NCBI GenBank assembly: GCA_019240305.1
Contig: JAFAYP010000573.1
Location: 34,239-98,238, forward strand
DNA from: Solirubrobacterales bacterium
Lineage (GTDB): Bacteria; Actinomycetota; Thermoleophilia; Solirubrobacterales; Solirubrobacteraceae
Length of the DNA: 64,000 nt
Direction: 5' to 3'
The translations under genes were made by a program, and so were the position numbers. Below, piece by piece: positions 49,694 to 58,245 of this stretch. The notes beneath the pieces are model-generated. The model was given only the letters and a program-made list of their open reading frames with translations, had not been told where the DNA came from and searched no databases. Numbering within the stretch: the first letter of the stretch is position 1; each line of letters starts with the position of its first letter.

Positions 49694-50026
49694 ATGATTC
49701 AACGCTTTCGGCGCGTCGCGCGCCGGTACTCGTTCAGTGTTCTAGCGCTCTTGGTGGCGGGGAGCCTTGTGCTCTGCGCATATGCCATCCGAGATATCAG
49801 CTTCAACCGGACGCAGACGATCAGGCGGGACTGCGAGGACCAGAACGCTCGCAACCGGAATACGGTCGGCGAACTCGATCTCCTCTCCGCTCGCAACATG
49901 CGACGGGCCACGGCCGTGGAACGACGGCAAGTCGTTGCGAGCAGGTCTTTCGCGATCCTGCTGATCGACAAGCTGGCACCCGTGCAGGACTGCCAGTCGC
50001 TGGTCAAGCTGGACACCACTCACTAG
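49694..50026 (+). CDS. Single-pass membrane protein of lysis cassette
   Basis: ATG 49694 follows AAGGGAA. The 110-aa protein has one N-terminal membrane helix (FSVLALLVAGSLVLCAYAIR) followed by a helical ectodomain with two cysteines (RRDCEDQNARNRNTVGELDL). It resembles its neighbour at 50047 in layout. A role in lysis (spanin-like or holin partner) is suggested only by position. Confidence 0.58.
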   Translation: MIQRFRRVARRYSFSVLALLVAGSLVLCAYAIRDISFNRTQTIRRDCEDQNARNRNTVGELDLLSARNMRRATAVERRQVVASRSFAILLIDKLAPVQDCQSLVKLDTTH

Positions 50027-50046
50027 GCGAAGGACGGGACCAACAT

Positions 50047-50430
50047 ATGCTTATCCGCCAGCGCCTCGCGGCGATGACGAGCCCCCGGTGCAGCACGATG
50101 GTGCTGGCGCTCACGGCATGCGTTGCCGTGCTCGCAACGCTGACCACGCTCCAGTCCTATAACGGTCGCGTGGACCTTGTGCGCAGCCAGCGGGAGGCGT
50201 GCGCGCGGGGGCAGGCAAACACGCGCGCGAGCGCCGAGGCGTGGTACGCGCTGTATGTCAGGACCGGCGATCCGGTGGCGCTTGCGGCTGCCCGCACCCT
50301 GAACTCGCACACGGATCGTGCGCATTCTGTGACGTGGCCGCTCGGTAGCGGTCGGCTGCCGTTGGGTGCCGGAACTCTTGCGTGCTCGCGGGCGTACCCC
50401 GAGCCGACGCTGTACCCCTTCGGCCGATAG
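50047..50430 (+). CDS. Second single-pass membrane protein of lysis cassette
   Basis: The 127-aa protein has a membrane helix (STMVLALTACVAVLATLTTL) followed by RVDLVRSQREACARGQANTR, the same R-x-x-C-x-R/x-N pattern as the previous protein, so the two are probably distant paralogues. Such pairs are common in actinophage lysis regions. Function unproven. Confidence 0.58.
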   Translation: MLIRQRLAAMTSPRCSTMVLALTACVAVLATLTTLQSYNGRVDLVRSQREACARGQANTRASAEAWYALYVRTGDPVALAAARTLNSHTDRAHSVTWPLGSGRLPLGAGTLACSRAYPEPTLYPFGR

Positions 50431-50458
50431 CCGAAGCCCCCTACCCATAGAAGGAGCT

Positions 50459-50908
50459 ATGTCCATTAGTCATCTGCGCATCGCGCAGGCCGGCGTCGTG
50501 GCACTGCTGACCACGATCATCGGTCAGGTTGTCGCCTTCGTGCCCGCGTTCGCGCCCGACAAGCAGATCCTTGTCAGCGCCGCCTCGACGGTGATTGCTG
50601 CCGTCTTCCTGGTCGCCAACGCGATCCACGCTCTCATCGCGACGAAGGTGTCCGGCAAGGACCTTGAGGGTGACGTGGTGTCCCTCGCCAAGGCTGAGGT
50701 CGACAAGCTGGATGTCAACGCTCTCGTCCACGATGCGGTCGCGGGCGAGAACATCGAGCAGCTGGTCAAGGACGAGCTGAACAGGATCCTGGTCGTGGCT
50801 GGCCTTGCAACCAAGGTGGGGGCCGTGCCTCCTGCCCCTACTCCTGCCGTGGCGGTGCCTCCGGCGCCCGCGCCGGTCCATCCCTTCGTGACCCCTCCGT
50901 CGGCGTAG
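50459..50908 (+). CDS. Holin-like protein
   Basis: ATG 50459 follows GAAGGAG. The 149-aa protein has two membrane helices (AQAGVVALLTTIIGQVVAFV; ILVSAASTVIAAVFLVANAI), a charged amphipathic stretch (DVVSLAKAEVDKLDVNALVH) and a Pro/Ala-rich tail. Two helices plus position directly before the endolysin support a holin. Confidence 0.7.
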   Translation: MSISHLRIAQAGVVALLTTIIGQVVAFVPAFAPDKQILVSAASTVIAAVFLVANAIHALIATKVSGKDLEGDVVSLAKAEVDKLDVNALVHDAVAGENIEQLVKDELNRILVVAGLATKVGAVPPAPTPAVAVPPAPAPVHPFVTPPSA

Positions 50909-51688
50909 ATGGGCCACATCACTCAGTACGACTCGATCGAGCCGGACACGATCCCGGCCGATGCGGAAGCGGTCGCGGGGTACGTCGGGGGCTTCTGGCC
51001 CGACTACTCCGAACTCTGCGCTCTGTTTCCGAACGCGCGCCACAAGAGCGTGTGCGTCAACGCGTTCGAGGACGGGGACATCCTCGACATTGAGAACGGG
51101 GACGCGGTTCCCGTCGAGTATCCGGGGTGGCATCGTCGCCAGAAGGCGCGCGGACTCGCGCTCCCGGGAGCCTATGCGGACGAGTCGGAGATGCCTAGCG
51201 TGATCGCCGCGGCGAGCGATGCCGGTATCGCGGAATCCGAGTACGTGCGCTGGGTTGCATGGCTTGGCATCGCCGTGATCCCGGAGGGCATGCATGCTCG
51301 GCAGTACACGTTCTCCGCCTTGGGTCGCAATCTCGACGCCAGCGTGTGCGAGGAGGGGTTCTGGGCGCCGAGCCCGTCGCCCCCGGCCAGGAACGCGGTC
51401 CACTACAGCTGGTTCGCCACCGGCCCGTTCAAGATCGGCAAGTACAAGTTCGATGAGCGCGCGGTGGTCAAGATGTATGACAAGTACCGTGCGATGCAGA
51501 CGTCGAGGCTGCATCCATATCGGGCGCTCTTGGCGGTCTTGCGCCGTCGCTTGGGGAAGCTCGCGGGGCGCGTCTACGCCGTCGCGCATGAGCAGCCCGT
51601 GAAGGGCAGGCCGTCTTGGGGCGTGGATAGGCGGGGCTGGCGATACCAGCAGCTGATTCATCGCAGCCAGGGCCAGCGGTTCGCGTAG
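50909..51688 (+). CDS. Endolysin candidate with glycoside-hydrolase-like TIM barrel
   Basis: The 259-aa protein begins at the base after the holin stop. Residues 1-165 (HITQYDSIEPDTIPADAEAV, then VAGYVGGFWPDYSELCALFP, LDIENGDAVPVEYPGWHRRQ, LPGAYADESEMPSVIAAASD) resemble a GH25/DUF1906-like barrel found in actinobacterial and actinophage lysins; the acidic DIENGD segment could hold catalytic carboxylates. The C-terminal basic region may bind the wall. Endolysin assignment is by fold resemblance plus gene order. Confidence 0.65.
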   Translation: MGHITQYDSIEPDTIPADAEAVAGYVGGFWPDYSELCALFPNARHKSVCVNAFEDGDILDIENGDAVPVEYPGWHRRQKARGLALPGAYADESEMPSVIAAASDAGIAESEYVRWVAWLGIAVIPEGMHARQYTFSALGRNLDASVCEEGFWAPSPSPPARNAVHYSWFATGPFKIGKYKFDERAVVKMYDKYRAMQTSRLHPYRALLAVLRRRLGKLAGRVYAVAHEQPVKGRPSWGVDRRGWRYQQLIHRSQGQRFA

Positions 51689-51738
51689 CGAGGCCGGTTC
51701 GTCTAGGCGCCCCAGCGGGGCAATCGAAAGGGAGACGC

Positions 51739-52650
51739 ATGGCCGAGCTGCCTCGTAACGGCACGTTGCTCGAACTCGCAGAGAAGTATCAGACCAACCA
51801 GGCGCTCGCCGACCATCTTGGCGTGCCCCGGACCACCCTCCGGGATCATATCTACCGGCTGGGCATGCAGGAGGCCGTGAACGCGGTTCGCCGGCTGCCA
51901 GAGGTTGCGCAGCCCGACGAGATCCCAGTGGTCCGACGGGACTACTCCCACCAGGAGAAGCATTACCTCTACCCGCTGGGGGATCTTCACGTTGGGGCGA
52001 AGATGCACAACGAGAAGATGTGGAGCCAGTGGCTCGCCTACCTTGAGGATCGCGAGGAGACGAGCCTTCTGCTGACGGGCGACCTGTTGAACTCGGCGAT
52101 CGTCGGCAGCAAGTCGGACGTGTACGAGGAGCTGATGACCGTCGGCGACGCGAAGCGCCTCGTTCGCAAGCAGCTCTCCGTGCTTGCGAAGGAACGTCGC
52201 ATCGACGGCGCGGTCCCCGGCAACCATGAGGACCGAATCACTCGGGCCACCGGGGACTGCCCCATCCGGGACATCTGCGACGAGTTGAGCGTCCCGTACA
52301 TTCGGGCGGCGGCGCTGTTGATCTACACGGTCGGGGATCAGCAGTACGAGGTGTTTCTGCGTCACGGCACGGGCAGCGGCCAGGCGTTGACCGCGCTGAC
52401 GAGGACGCAGCAGGTCATCCGAGCGGACGTGTACATCCACGGGCACATTCACAATCAGGCCGCTCGCGTGGGGGACATGTTCGAGGCGAACGCGGGCCGG
52501 GTGAGCCGGCGGAAGTTCATCGCCTTGACGTCGGGGAGCTTCCTCGCGTATGAGAACTATGCGGCGGTGCGGGGCTACGCGCCGGGACATATGGGTTCGC
52601 CTCGCATCTTCCTGTCGGGGCGGCGGCACGACTTCCACGTCAGCCTGTGA
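51739..52650 (+). CDS. Calcineurin-like metallophosphoesterase with HTH
   Basis: ATG 51739 follows AAAGGGAG. The 303-aa protein has an N-terminal HTH (LLELAEKYQTNQALADHLG, VPRTTLRDHIYRLG). The phosphoesterase motifs then follow in order: YPLGDLHVGAK, LLLTGDLLNSA, GAVPGNHEDR, a later RHGTGSG and YIHGHIHNQ. The metal-binding D, H and N residues are all present. It could be a nuclease or phosphatase acting on phage DNA. The helicase-methylase fusion gene overlaps its stop. Confidence 0.83.
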   Translation: MAELPRNGTLLELAEKYQTNQALADHLGVPRTTLRDHIYRLGMQEAVNAVRRLPEVAQPDEIPVVRRDYSHQEKHYLYPLGDLHVGAKMHNEKMWSQWLAYLEDREETSLLLTGDLLNSAIVGSKSDVYEELMTVGDAKRLVRKQLSVLAKERRIDGAVPGNHEDRITRATGDCPIRDICDELSVPYIRAAALLIYTVGDQQYEVFLRHGTGSGQALTALTRTQQVIRADVYIHGHIHNQAARVGDMFEANAGRVSRRKFIALTSGSFLAYENYAAVRGYAPGHMGSPRIFLSGRRHDFHVSL

Positions 52651-54932
52651 GCGTAGGCGTTCCGGACGCAACGTCCGAGGGTCGCGATAAGCGTCGGCGC
52701 GTGCCATACGCCGAGTTCATCCGGCTCAAGCAGCTTGCCGACCCGCCGACGGGCTTCGACGCTCTCAGCGTGGGCGACTTCCTGTTCGATTGGCAGCAGG
52801 AGGTCGTGCGCTGGGCGCTTCAGCGCGGCCGGGCTGCGATCTTTGCCGATTGCGGCCTAGGCAAGACGCCGATCCAGCTGGAGTGGGCGCATCGCGTCTG
52901 CGAGCACTACGGCTCCGCAGCCAAGGTTCTGATTCTCGCGCCCTTGGCCGTCTCGGCGCAGACGTCGCGCGAGGGCGAGAAGTTCGGCCTCGGGGTCACG
53001 GTCTGTCGCGAGTCGGTCGACGTGCGCGACGGGATCAATGTCACGAACTACGAGCGTCTTGAGCGATTCAACCCGCGGGACTTCGACGGGATCGTGCTCG
53101 ACGAGTCGAGCATCCTGAAGTCCTACGATGGGAAGGTCCGCGGCCAGATCCAGGAGTTTGCGCGCCGAATCCCGTTCCGTCTCGCCTGCACGGCCACGCC
53201 CGCGCCGAACGATCACGCCGAGCTCGCGAACCACGCCGAGTTCCTGGGCGTGATGTCCGGCCGCGAGATGCTGGCCCTGTTCTTCAAGCAGGACGGCAAC
53301 ACAACGCACAAGTGGCGACTGAAGGGCCACGCCGAGTCGGAGTTCTGGAGGTGGCTGGCAACGTGGGCTGTGGCGCTGCGCTCGCCAGCCGACCTTGGAT
53401 ACGACGATGCGCAGTTCCGGCTCCCGAAGCTGAACATGCACAGCATCGTCGTCCCGTCCCCCCACGCTGGTGTCGGCTTGTTCAACGCGGAGGCGCAGAC
53501 GCTTCAAGAGCGCCAGCAGGCTCGCAAGCTGTCGATCCGCGAGCGAGTCGATGCCATCGCGGCCTACGTGAACACTGACGACGAACAGTGGCTCGTGTGG
53601 TGCAACCTCAATGCCGAGTCCGACGCTCTCGTCCGAGCGATCCCCGGCGCCGTCGAGGTCAAGGGTGCGGATAGCGCCGAGCACAAAGAGATGGCGATGC
53701 TGGACTTCTCCAGCGGGGACATCCGCGTGCTGGTTACGAAGCCGACGATCGCCGGGTTTGGGATGAACTGGCAGCAGTGCAAGAACGTCGCCTTCGTGGG
53801 GCTGTCGGACAGCTATGAGCAGTTCTACCAAGCGGTCCGTCGCTCGTGGCGGTTCGGGCAGCGCCGGCCGGTTGATTGCTACGTGGTGACCGCCGAGGCT
53901 GAGGGTGCTGTCGTTCGGAACATTGAGCGCAAGGAGCGCCAGGCGGCGCAGATGATGGAGAGCATCGTGGAGCACACTCAGGGCCTGAGTCTCGGGCGGT
54001 CGGATCGTCATGTTGTCGCCCACGAAACCGAGTCGCGCGAGGGCGCGGGGTGGACGCTGCATCTCGGCGATTGCGTTGACCGGCTCGCCGACGTGCAGGA
54101 CGCCAGCGTGGGGCTGTCGATCTTCAGCCCGCCCTTCCCGGGCATGTACGCCTACACGAACACTCCGCACGACATGGGCAACGTGGCGTCCCAGGAGGAG
54201 ATGGTCGAGCAGTTCGCCTACCTCGTGCCTGAGCTCCTGCGCGTGATGATGCCGGGACGCACCGTGGGAATACACCTGACGCAGGGCGTGGCGTTCAAGG
54301 GCACGGACGGCCACGTCGGGATCAAGGACTTCCGCGGCGCGGTGATCCGCACAATGGAACGAGGCGGCTTCATCTACTACGGCGAGGTCTGCATCGACAA
54401 GGATCCGCAGCTCAAGGCGATCCGGACGAAGGACAGCGGACTGCTGTTCAAGTCCTTGGCGACCGACGCCGCGAAGATGCACATGGCATTGGCCGACTAC
54501 GTGCTCCAGTTCCGCAAGCCGGGCGACAACCCCGAGCCGATCCGTGCCGGCGTATCCGAGAAGTACCGCAATCCCGACGGCTGGATCACGGCCGATGAAT
54601 GGATCGAGTGGGCCTCCCCAGTCTGGCAGCGCCGCCGCCCGGAGTTCCCGAACGGGATCCAGGAGACGAACGTGCTCAACGTTCGCGTGGCGAGCGAGGA
54701 GAAGGACGAGCGCCACCTCTGCCCACTGCAGCTTGACGTGATCGAGCGGTGCGTCAAGCTGTGGAGCAACCCCGGAGACCTTGTGCTCAGCCCGTTCGCC
54801 GGCATCGGCTCGGAGGGGCATGTGGCGCTGAAGCTGCGGCGGCGATTCGTCGGGGTTGAGCTGAAGCGCAGCTACTACGAGACAGCGTGCCGCAACTTGG
54901 AGGCGTCCGAGCAGCAGCTTGAACTCGTGTGA
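52647..54932 (+). CDS. SNF2-type helicase fused to a DNA methyltransferase
   Basis: The 761-aa protein has two halves. Residues about 40-450 are an SF2/SNF2 ATPase: IFADCGLGKTPIQLEW (motif I), VLDESSILKS (DExx), LACTATPAPNDHAEL (motif III), and QFYQAVRRSWRFGQRRPVDC (motif VI). Residues about 475-755 are an amino-methyltransferase of N6/N4 type: SIFSPPFPGMYAY (SPPF) before VLSPFAGIGSEGHVALKLRR (FxGxG), i.e. a beta-class order. It presumably translocates and methylates DNA, for anti-restriction or phage DNA marking. GTG 52647 overlaps the upstream stop. Confidence 0.85.
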   Translation: MSVGVPDATSEGRDKRRRVPYAEFIRLKQLADPPTGFDALSVGDFLFDWQQEVVRWALQRGRAAIFADCGLGKTPIQLEWAHRVCEHYGSAAKVLILAPLAVSAQTSREGEKFGLGVTVCRESVDVRDGINVTNYERLERFNPRDFDGIVLDESSILKSYDGKVRGQIQEFARRIPFRLACTATPAPNDHAELANHAEFLGVMSGREMLALFFKQDGNTTHKWRLKGHAESEFWRWLATWAVALRSPADLGYDDAQFRLPKLNMHSIVVPSPHAGVGLFNAEAQTLQERQQARKLSIRERVDAIAAYVNTDDEQWLVWCNLNAESDALVRAIPGAVEVKGADSAEHKEMAMLDFSSGDIRVLVTKPTIAGFGMNWQQCKNVAFVGLSDSYEQFYQAVRRSWRFGQRRPVDCYVVTAEAEGAVVRNIERKERQAAQMMESIVEHTQGLSLGRSDRHVVAHETESREGAGWTLHLGDCVDRLADVQDASVGLSIFSPPFPGMYAYTNTPHDMGNVASQEEMVEQFAYLVPELLRVMMPGRTVGIHLTQGVAFKGTDGHVGIKDFRGAVIRTMERGGFIYYGEVCIDKDPQLKAIRTKDSGLLFKSLATDAAKMHMALADYVLQFRKPGDNPEPIRAGVSEKYRNPDGWITADEWIEWASPVWQRRRPEFPNGIQETNVLNVRVASEEKDERHLCPLQLDVIERCVKLWSNPGDLVLSPFAGIGSEGHVALKLRRRFVGVELKRSYYETACRNLEASEQQLELV

Positions 54933-55744
54933 TCCCCGCCGAGCTGCGCGACCGCCGGCAGTGGGTTGCGTGGCGCAGTGAGGTGCGCGTCGGCCGCCCT
55001 ACCAAGGTGCCGGTCGACCCGCACACCGGGGGACGCGCCTCGAGCGTCGACCCCGCGACCTGGGCGACCTACCGTGAGGCGCTGGCGTGCGTGGAGGCGG
55101 ACGGGATCGGCTTCGTGTTCAGCGCCGACGACCCGTACGTGGGCGTCGACATGGACAATTGCGTGAGCCGAAGCGGGCAGATTCACCCGGGCGCCTACCG
55201 GGTCGTGAAGCTGCTCTCCGGGTACGTCGAGTTCAGCCCGTCCGGGCACGGGATGCACGTGATCGTCCGCGGCTCCCTGGGGCGTGGTCGACATACCCTC
55301 GCAACGCCGTGGCGGGATGAGCTCGCGATCTACGATCGCGGCCGCTTCTTCACCATGACTGATGAGGGTCGCGGCGAGCCGAGGGAGGCGCAGGACGCAT
55401 TGAGCGAGCTGATCGCCTTCTACTTCCCCGAGCCCGACGATAAGCCCCCTGTCGCGCACCGTCAGCCCCTCTGCGACGATGACGCGGGGGTGGTGGACCG
55501 AATCATGGGGGACGCCCGGACGGCAGCCCTGTGGGCCGGAGACACGTCCCTGCATGGTGGCGATCACTCGGCCGCGGACATGGCGCTGTGCGCGCACCTT
55601 GCGTACTTCACCGGGAACGACGCGGCGAGGATCGATGCCCTGTTCAGACGCAGTGCCCTGTTCCGGGACAAGTGGGATGAGCCGAGGGGGGATGGGACCT
55701 ATGGGTCGATCACCATCGAACGGGCGCTGCGTGGCCGCTCGTAA
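54929..55744 (+). CDS. AEP-type primase / primase-polymerase
   Basis: The 271-aa protein from GTG 54929 (GTGA overlap) has the phage primase N-terminal pattern RRQWVAWRSEVRVGRPTKVP, GIGFVFSADDPYVGVDMDNC (acidic metal ligands), and VEFSPSGHGMHVIVRGSLG. The C-terminal helical bundle (LWAGDTSLHGGDHSAADMAL, then IDALFRRSALFRDKWDE) matches the bundle found with NrS-1-type polymerases. It probably primes phage replication with the RecA-like ATPase at 13.7 kb. Confidence 0.75.
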   Translation: MIPAELRDRRQWVAWRSEVRVGRPTKVPVDPHTGGRASSVDPATWATYREALACVEADGIGFVFSADDPYVGVDMDNCVSRSGQIHPGAYRVVKLLSGYVEFSPSGHGMHVIVRGSLGRGRHTLATPWRDELAIYDRGRFFTMTDEGRGEPREAQDALSELIAFYFPEPDDKPPVAHRQPLCDDDAGVVDRIMGDARTAALWAGDTSLHGGDHSAADMALCAHLAYFTGNDAARIDALFRRSALFRDKWDEPRGDGTYGSITIERALRGRS

Positions 55745-56168
55745 CGTCGGCCGCGTCTACCTGTGCGGGCGCATGACGAATACCCCGGGCTTCTCGTTCC
55801 ACGTGTTTGACGCCGTCGCGGGGGAGCTTCGGGAGCGCGGGATCGAGGTGGTGACTCCCTCTGAGCTCGACTCGCCCAGCTCGCGCCAGGCAGCGCGGGC
55901 GTCGGAGGGCGGCGACGCTGACGCGTACTATGCGGCCACCGGGGAGAGCCGGGGCGTCCTGATGGGCCGCGATGTTCGGATCGTGATCGACGACGTGGAC
56001 TGCGTGGTCGTGATCCCCGGCTGGCGCAAGTCCCGCGGCGCGCGCCTTGAAACGTTCGCGGCATGGCTGCACGACAGGCCGGTCTTGTACTACCCGACCT
56101 TGCGTCGGGTGCCGTTCGCGGCACTGCTGTCGGCTTGGGTGGGAAGGAGTGGCCGGTGGGAATCGTGA
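55731..56168 (+). CDS. DUF4406 nucleotide-metabolism protein
   Basis: GTG 55731 overlaps the primase end. The 145-aa protein shows RVYLCGRMTNTPGFSFHVFD, VVTPSELDSPSSRQA, and VVIPGWRKSRGARLETFAAW, the DUF4406 pattern, related in fold to nucleoside 2-deoxyribosyltransferases. Phage members sit with nucleotide-pool genes, as here. Confidence 0.78.
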   Translation: MAARNVGRVYLCGRMTNTPGFSFHVFDAVAGELRERGIEVVTPSELDSPSSRQAARASEGGDADAYYAATGESRGVLMGRDVRIVIDDVDCVVVIPGWRKSRGARLETFAAWLHDRPVLYYPTLRRVPFAALLSAWVGRSGRWES

Positions 56169-56596
56169 CCTCTGGGCAGACGAATGGGCTGGGGCGCTGT
56201 GAGGCGTGCCCGTCGGCCGCCGGCACCCCGCACGCTCCTGACTGCCCTAGGGATGGAGGGTTCGTGATTAGGGACTCGGGTGTCCGCGAGGACTACCCGT
56301 CGGGGATGCGCCGCGACACGCAGGAGGGTAAGACGAACTATCTGCTGGCGCTCGACGGCCCCATGTTCAGGCGCTACGCGGAGCACATGTCGAAGGGGGC
56401 TGTCAAATACGGCCCGCGGAACTGGCAGCTCGCTGATTCGGAGGAAGAGCTCGAGCGCTTCAGGCAGAGTGCTTTCCGGCACATGATCCAGTGGCTTGAT
56501 GGGGATCGGACCGAGGATCACGCGATGGCGGTTGTCTTCAACCTGAATGCCGCGTCCTACGTCGAGGACCGCCTTGCTCGGAAGGGTGGCGCTTGA
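56156..56596 (+). CDS. dATP/dGTP pyrophosphohydrolase-like protein (DUF5664 type)
   Basis: GTG 56156 has GAAGGAG before it and overlaps the previous gene by 13 bases. A short Cys-containing N-terminus (CEACPSAAGTPHAPDC) precedes the conserved domain IRDSGVREDYPSGMRRDTQE, GAVKYGPRNWQ and RTEDHAMAVVFNLNAASYVE. This domain is annotated as dATP/dGTP diphosphohydrolase N-terminal or MazG-like. It would balance dNTP pools. The N-terminal cysteines look like an added zinc ribbon. Confidence 0.75.
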   Translation: MGIVTSGQTNGLGRCEACPSAAGTPHAPDCPRDGGFVIRDSGVREDYPSGMRRDTQEGKTNYLLALDGPMFRRYAEHMSKGAVKYGPRNWQLADSEEELERFRQSAFRHMIQWLDGDRTEDHAMAVVFNLNAASYVEDRLARKGGA

Positions 56597-57474
56597 CGCT
56601 GACGGTCGGCTCGCTGTTCGCTGGCATCGGAGGCTTCGATCTCGGGCTTGAGCGCGCAGGCATGCGTACCGCCTGGTTCTGCTCGCAGAACCAGTTCTGC
56701 CAGCGCGTGCTCGCCAAGCACTGGCCGGGGGTGCCCTGCTACCCCGACGTTCAAGAAGTGACTGCTGGGGCCGTCGAGCCGGTCGATGTTCTCTGTGGCG
56801 GTTTTCCCTGTCAGGACATCAGTTTGGCTGGGAAGGGAGCTGGACTTGCGGGAGCGCGCTCGGGTCTTTGGTCAGAGTTCGCCCGTCTCATTGGGGAGCT
56901 TGAGCCGCGATGGGTCATCGTGGAGAACGTCTCAGCTCTCCTTGGACGGGGACTCTCAGTTGTTCTCGCAGACCTTTCCGCGCTCGGGTATGACGCGGAG
57001 TGGGACTGCATACCAGCTTGCGCCGTTGGCGCCCCTCACCGCCGCGACCGGGTCTGGGTCGTTGCCTACCCCAACGGCGAAGGCGAGCATGCTCGCGCCG
57101 TCGATGCAGAAGTGGGCGTCGCACCGGAACCTGTGGCCGACCCCGACAGCACGGGACCACAAGGACACGGGCGATTTGAGCAACGTCCCAGAGAACGGCC
57201 TGCTGCCGCGGATAGTGCAACGGGTGGAGCGGGAGAGACTTCCGACGCCCACCGGTTCCGTCGGAACCGGTGGGCCGGGCATAAGCCCGAAGCGCACGGG
57301 TGGGGAGAACCTGCGGACGCGGGTTGGTGGACAGTTGAACCCGACGTGGGTCGAGTGGCTAATGGGGTTCCCGCTCGGGTGGACAGACTTAGGAGCCTCG
57401 GCAACGCCCTCGTCCCGCAGATCGCGGAGTGGATCGGCAGACGCATCCTCGCTTGGGAAGCCGGCAACGCGTGA
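56593..57474 (+). CDS. DNA cytosine-C5 methyltransferase
   Basis: The 293-aa protein has motif I LTVGSLFAGIGGFDLGLERA, catalytic motif IV GGFPCQDIS (Cys73), motif VI WVIVENVSALL, motif VIII GAPHRRDRVWVVA and motif IX/X VDRLRSLGNALVPQIAEWIG. The target-recognition region between VIII and IX is short (about 90 residues). It would methylate cytosine in a short sequence, probably protecting phage DNA from host restriction. A second, fully open frame overlaps its 3' two-thirds. Confidence 0.9.
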   Translation: MTLTVGSLFAGIGGFDLGLERAGMRTAWFCSQNQFCQRVLAKHWPGVPCYPDVQEVTAGAVEPVDVLCGGFPCQDISLAGKGAGLAGARSGLWSEFARLIGELEPRWVIVENVSALLGRGLSVVLADLSALGYDAEWDCIPACAVGAPHRRDRVWVVAYPNGEGEHARAVDAEVGVAPEPVADPDSTGPQGHGRFEQRPRERPAAADSATGGAGETSDAHRFRRNRWAGHKPEAHGWGEPADAGWWTVEPDVGRVANGVPARVDRLRSLGNALVPQIAEWIGRRILAWEAGNA

Positions 57475-57626
57475 CCGAACCCCCGAGCGTTGACGACTAC
57501 TTCCAAGCCGCCCACCAGCTCGCCCGGCTCGTTCGTGCCGCCTTCGACAAGCCGGGCAGCGTGAAGCGACCCGAGCTGCTGCGAGCGCTCGAACGCTTCG
57601 AGCAGATCGATAAGGAGGCCAGGTGA
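57471..57626 (+). CDS. Small hypothetical protein
   Basis: A 51-aa protein from GTG 57471, overlapping the methyltransferase stop, is helical (DDYFQAAHQLARLVRAAFDK). Function unknown; the chain of GTGA junctions supports expression. Confidence 0.5.
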   Translation: MTEPPSVDDYFQAAHQLARLVRAAFDKPGSVKRPELLRALERFEQIDKEAR

Positions 57627-58069
57627 ACCTCAGGGAGCGCGCGCACTTCGCGTGGCTGGACCGACAGATCGCAGACGAGGACGCGCTGCGTCGCGGGACC
57701 GAGGGCGCGCTGCGGGACCTCGTCTGCGATGCCTGCGAGATCGAGTGCACGAGCATGTCCCCGTACTTGGCACCCCCCGAGGCGCGCTTCGATGTCGACG
57801 GCTTGGAGTTCAAGGTTGTGGTGGACGAGAAGACGCGGCGCGCGGGGGACGGCCGAACCTGGACCGACACGGTGATTACGGTCATGGTGAGGCTCACGAG
57901 CGCCTATGTCGCCGTGAGGGATCTTGCTGACTTGGGGCGACTGATTGCCGCTGAGGCTCCTGCCCCGACGGTCGCCGGGGAGCCCAAGGCGCCCGCTCCT
58001 GCGAACGGCGACCCGACCCATCCGACGCGTCGCGTGTCGGTCAATTACGGCCTCGGAGGGAACCCATGA
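57623..58069 (+). CDS. Hypothetical protein
   Basis: The 148-aa protein from GTG 57623 has a helical start with three cysteines (LVCDACEIECTSMSPYLAPP), a beta sheet (ARFDVDGLEFKVVVDEKTRR) and a Pro-rich tail. No family recognised. Confidence 0.5.
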   Translation: MNLRERAHFAWLDRQIADEDALRRGTEGALRDLVCDACEIECTSMSPYLAPPEARFDVDGLEFKVVVDEKTRRAGDGRTWTDTVITVMVRLTSAYVAVRDLADLGRLIAAEAPAPTVAGEPKAPAPANGDPTHPTRRVSVNYGLGGNP

Positions 58070-58245
58070 TTGCCGATGCTTCCGCCGTCGCGTTCTTGGT
58101 GGCGCTGGTGATGATCGCGGGCGGCCTTGCTGCAGCGCCCGCGCAGAGGGACGGCACGCGGTCGGTCAAGGGCCCGGGGATCAGCGTGGCGATTCTCGCT
58201 CTCGTGGTCGCTGGCGTGGTGCTGAGCGTCCACGCGCTGCTGTGA
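58066..58245 (+). CDS. Small two-helix membrane protein
   Basis: This 59-aa gene is absent from the track. ATG 58066 has GGAGGG upstream and overlaps the previous stop. Two hydrophobic helices (AVAFLVALVMIAGGLAAAPA; ISVAILALVVAGVVLSVHAL) flank a short basic loop. It is small enough for a holin, but its early-region position argues for another membrane role. Confidence 0.6.
   Translation: MIADASAVAFLVALVMIAGGLAAAPAQRDGTRSVKGPGISVAILALVVAGVVLSVHALL

Noticed and set aside
52857-54821. 654-aa ORF antisense to the helicase-methyltransferase gene
   Set aside because: Fully covered by a gene with clear SF2 and methyltransferase motifs; no recognisable domain on the minus strand.
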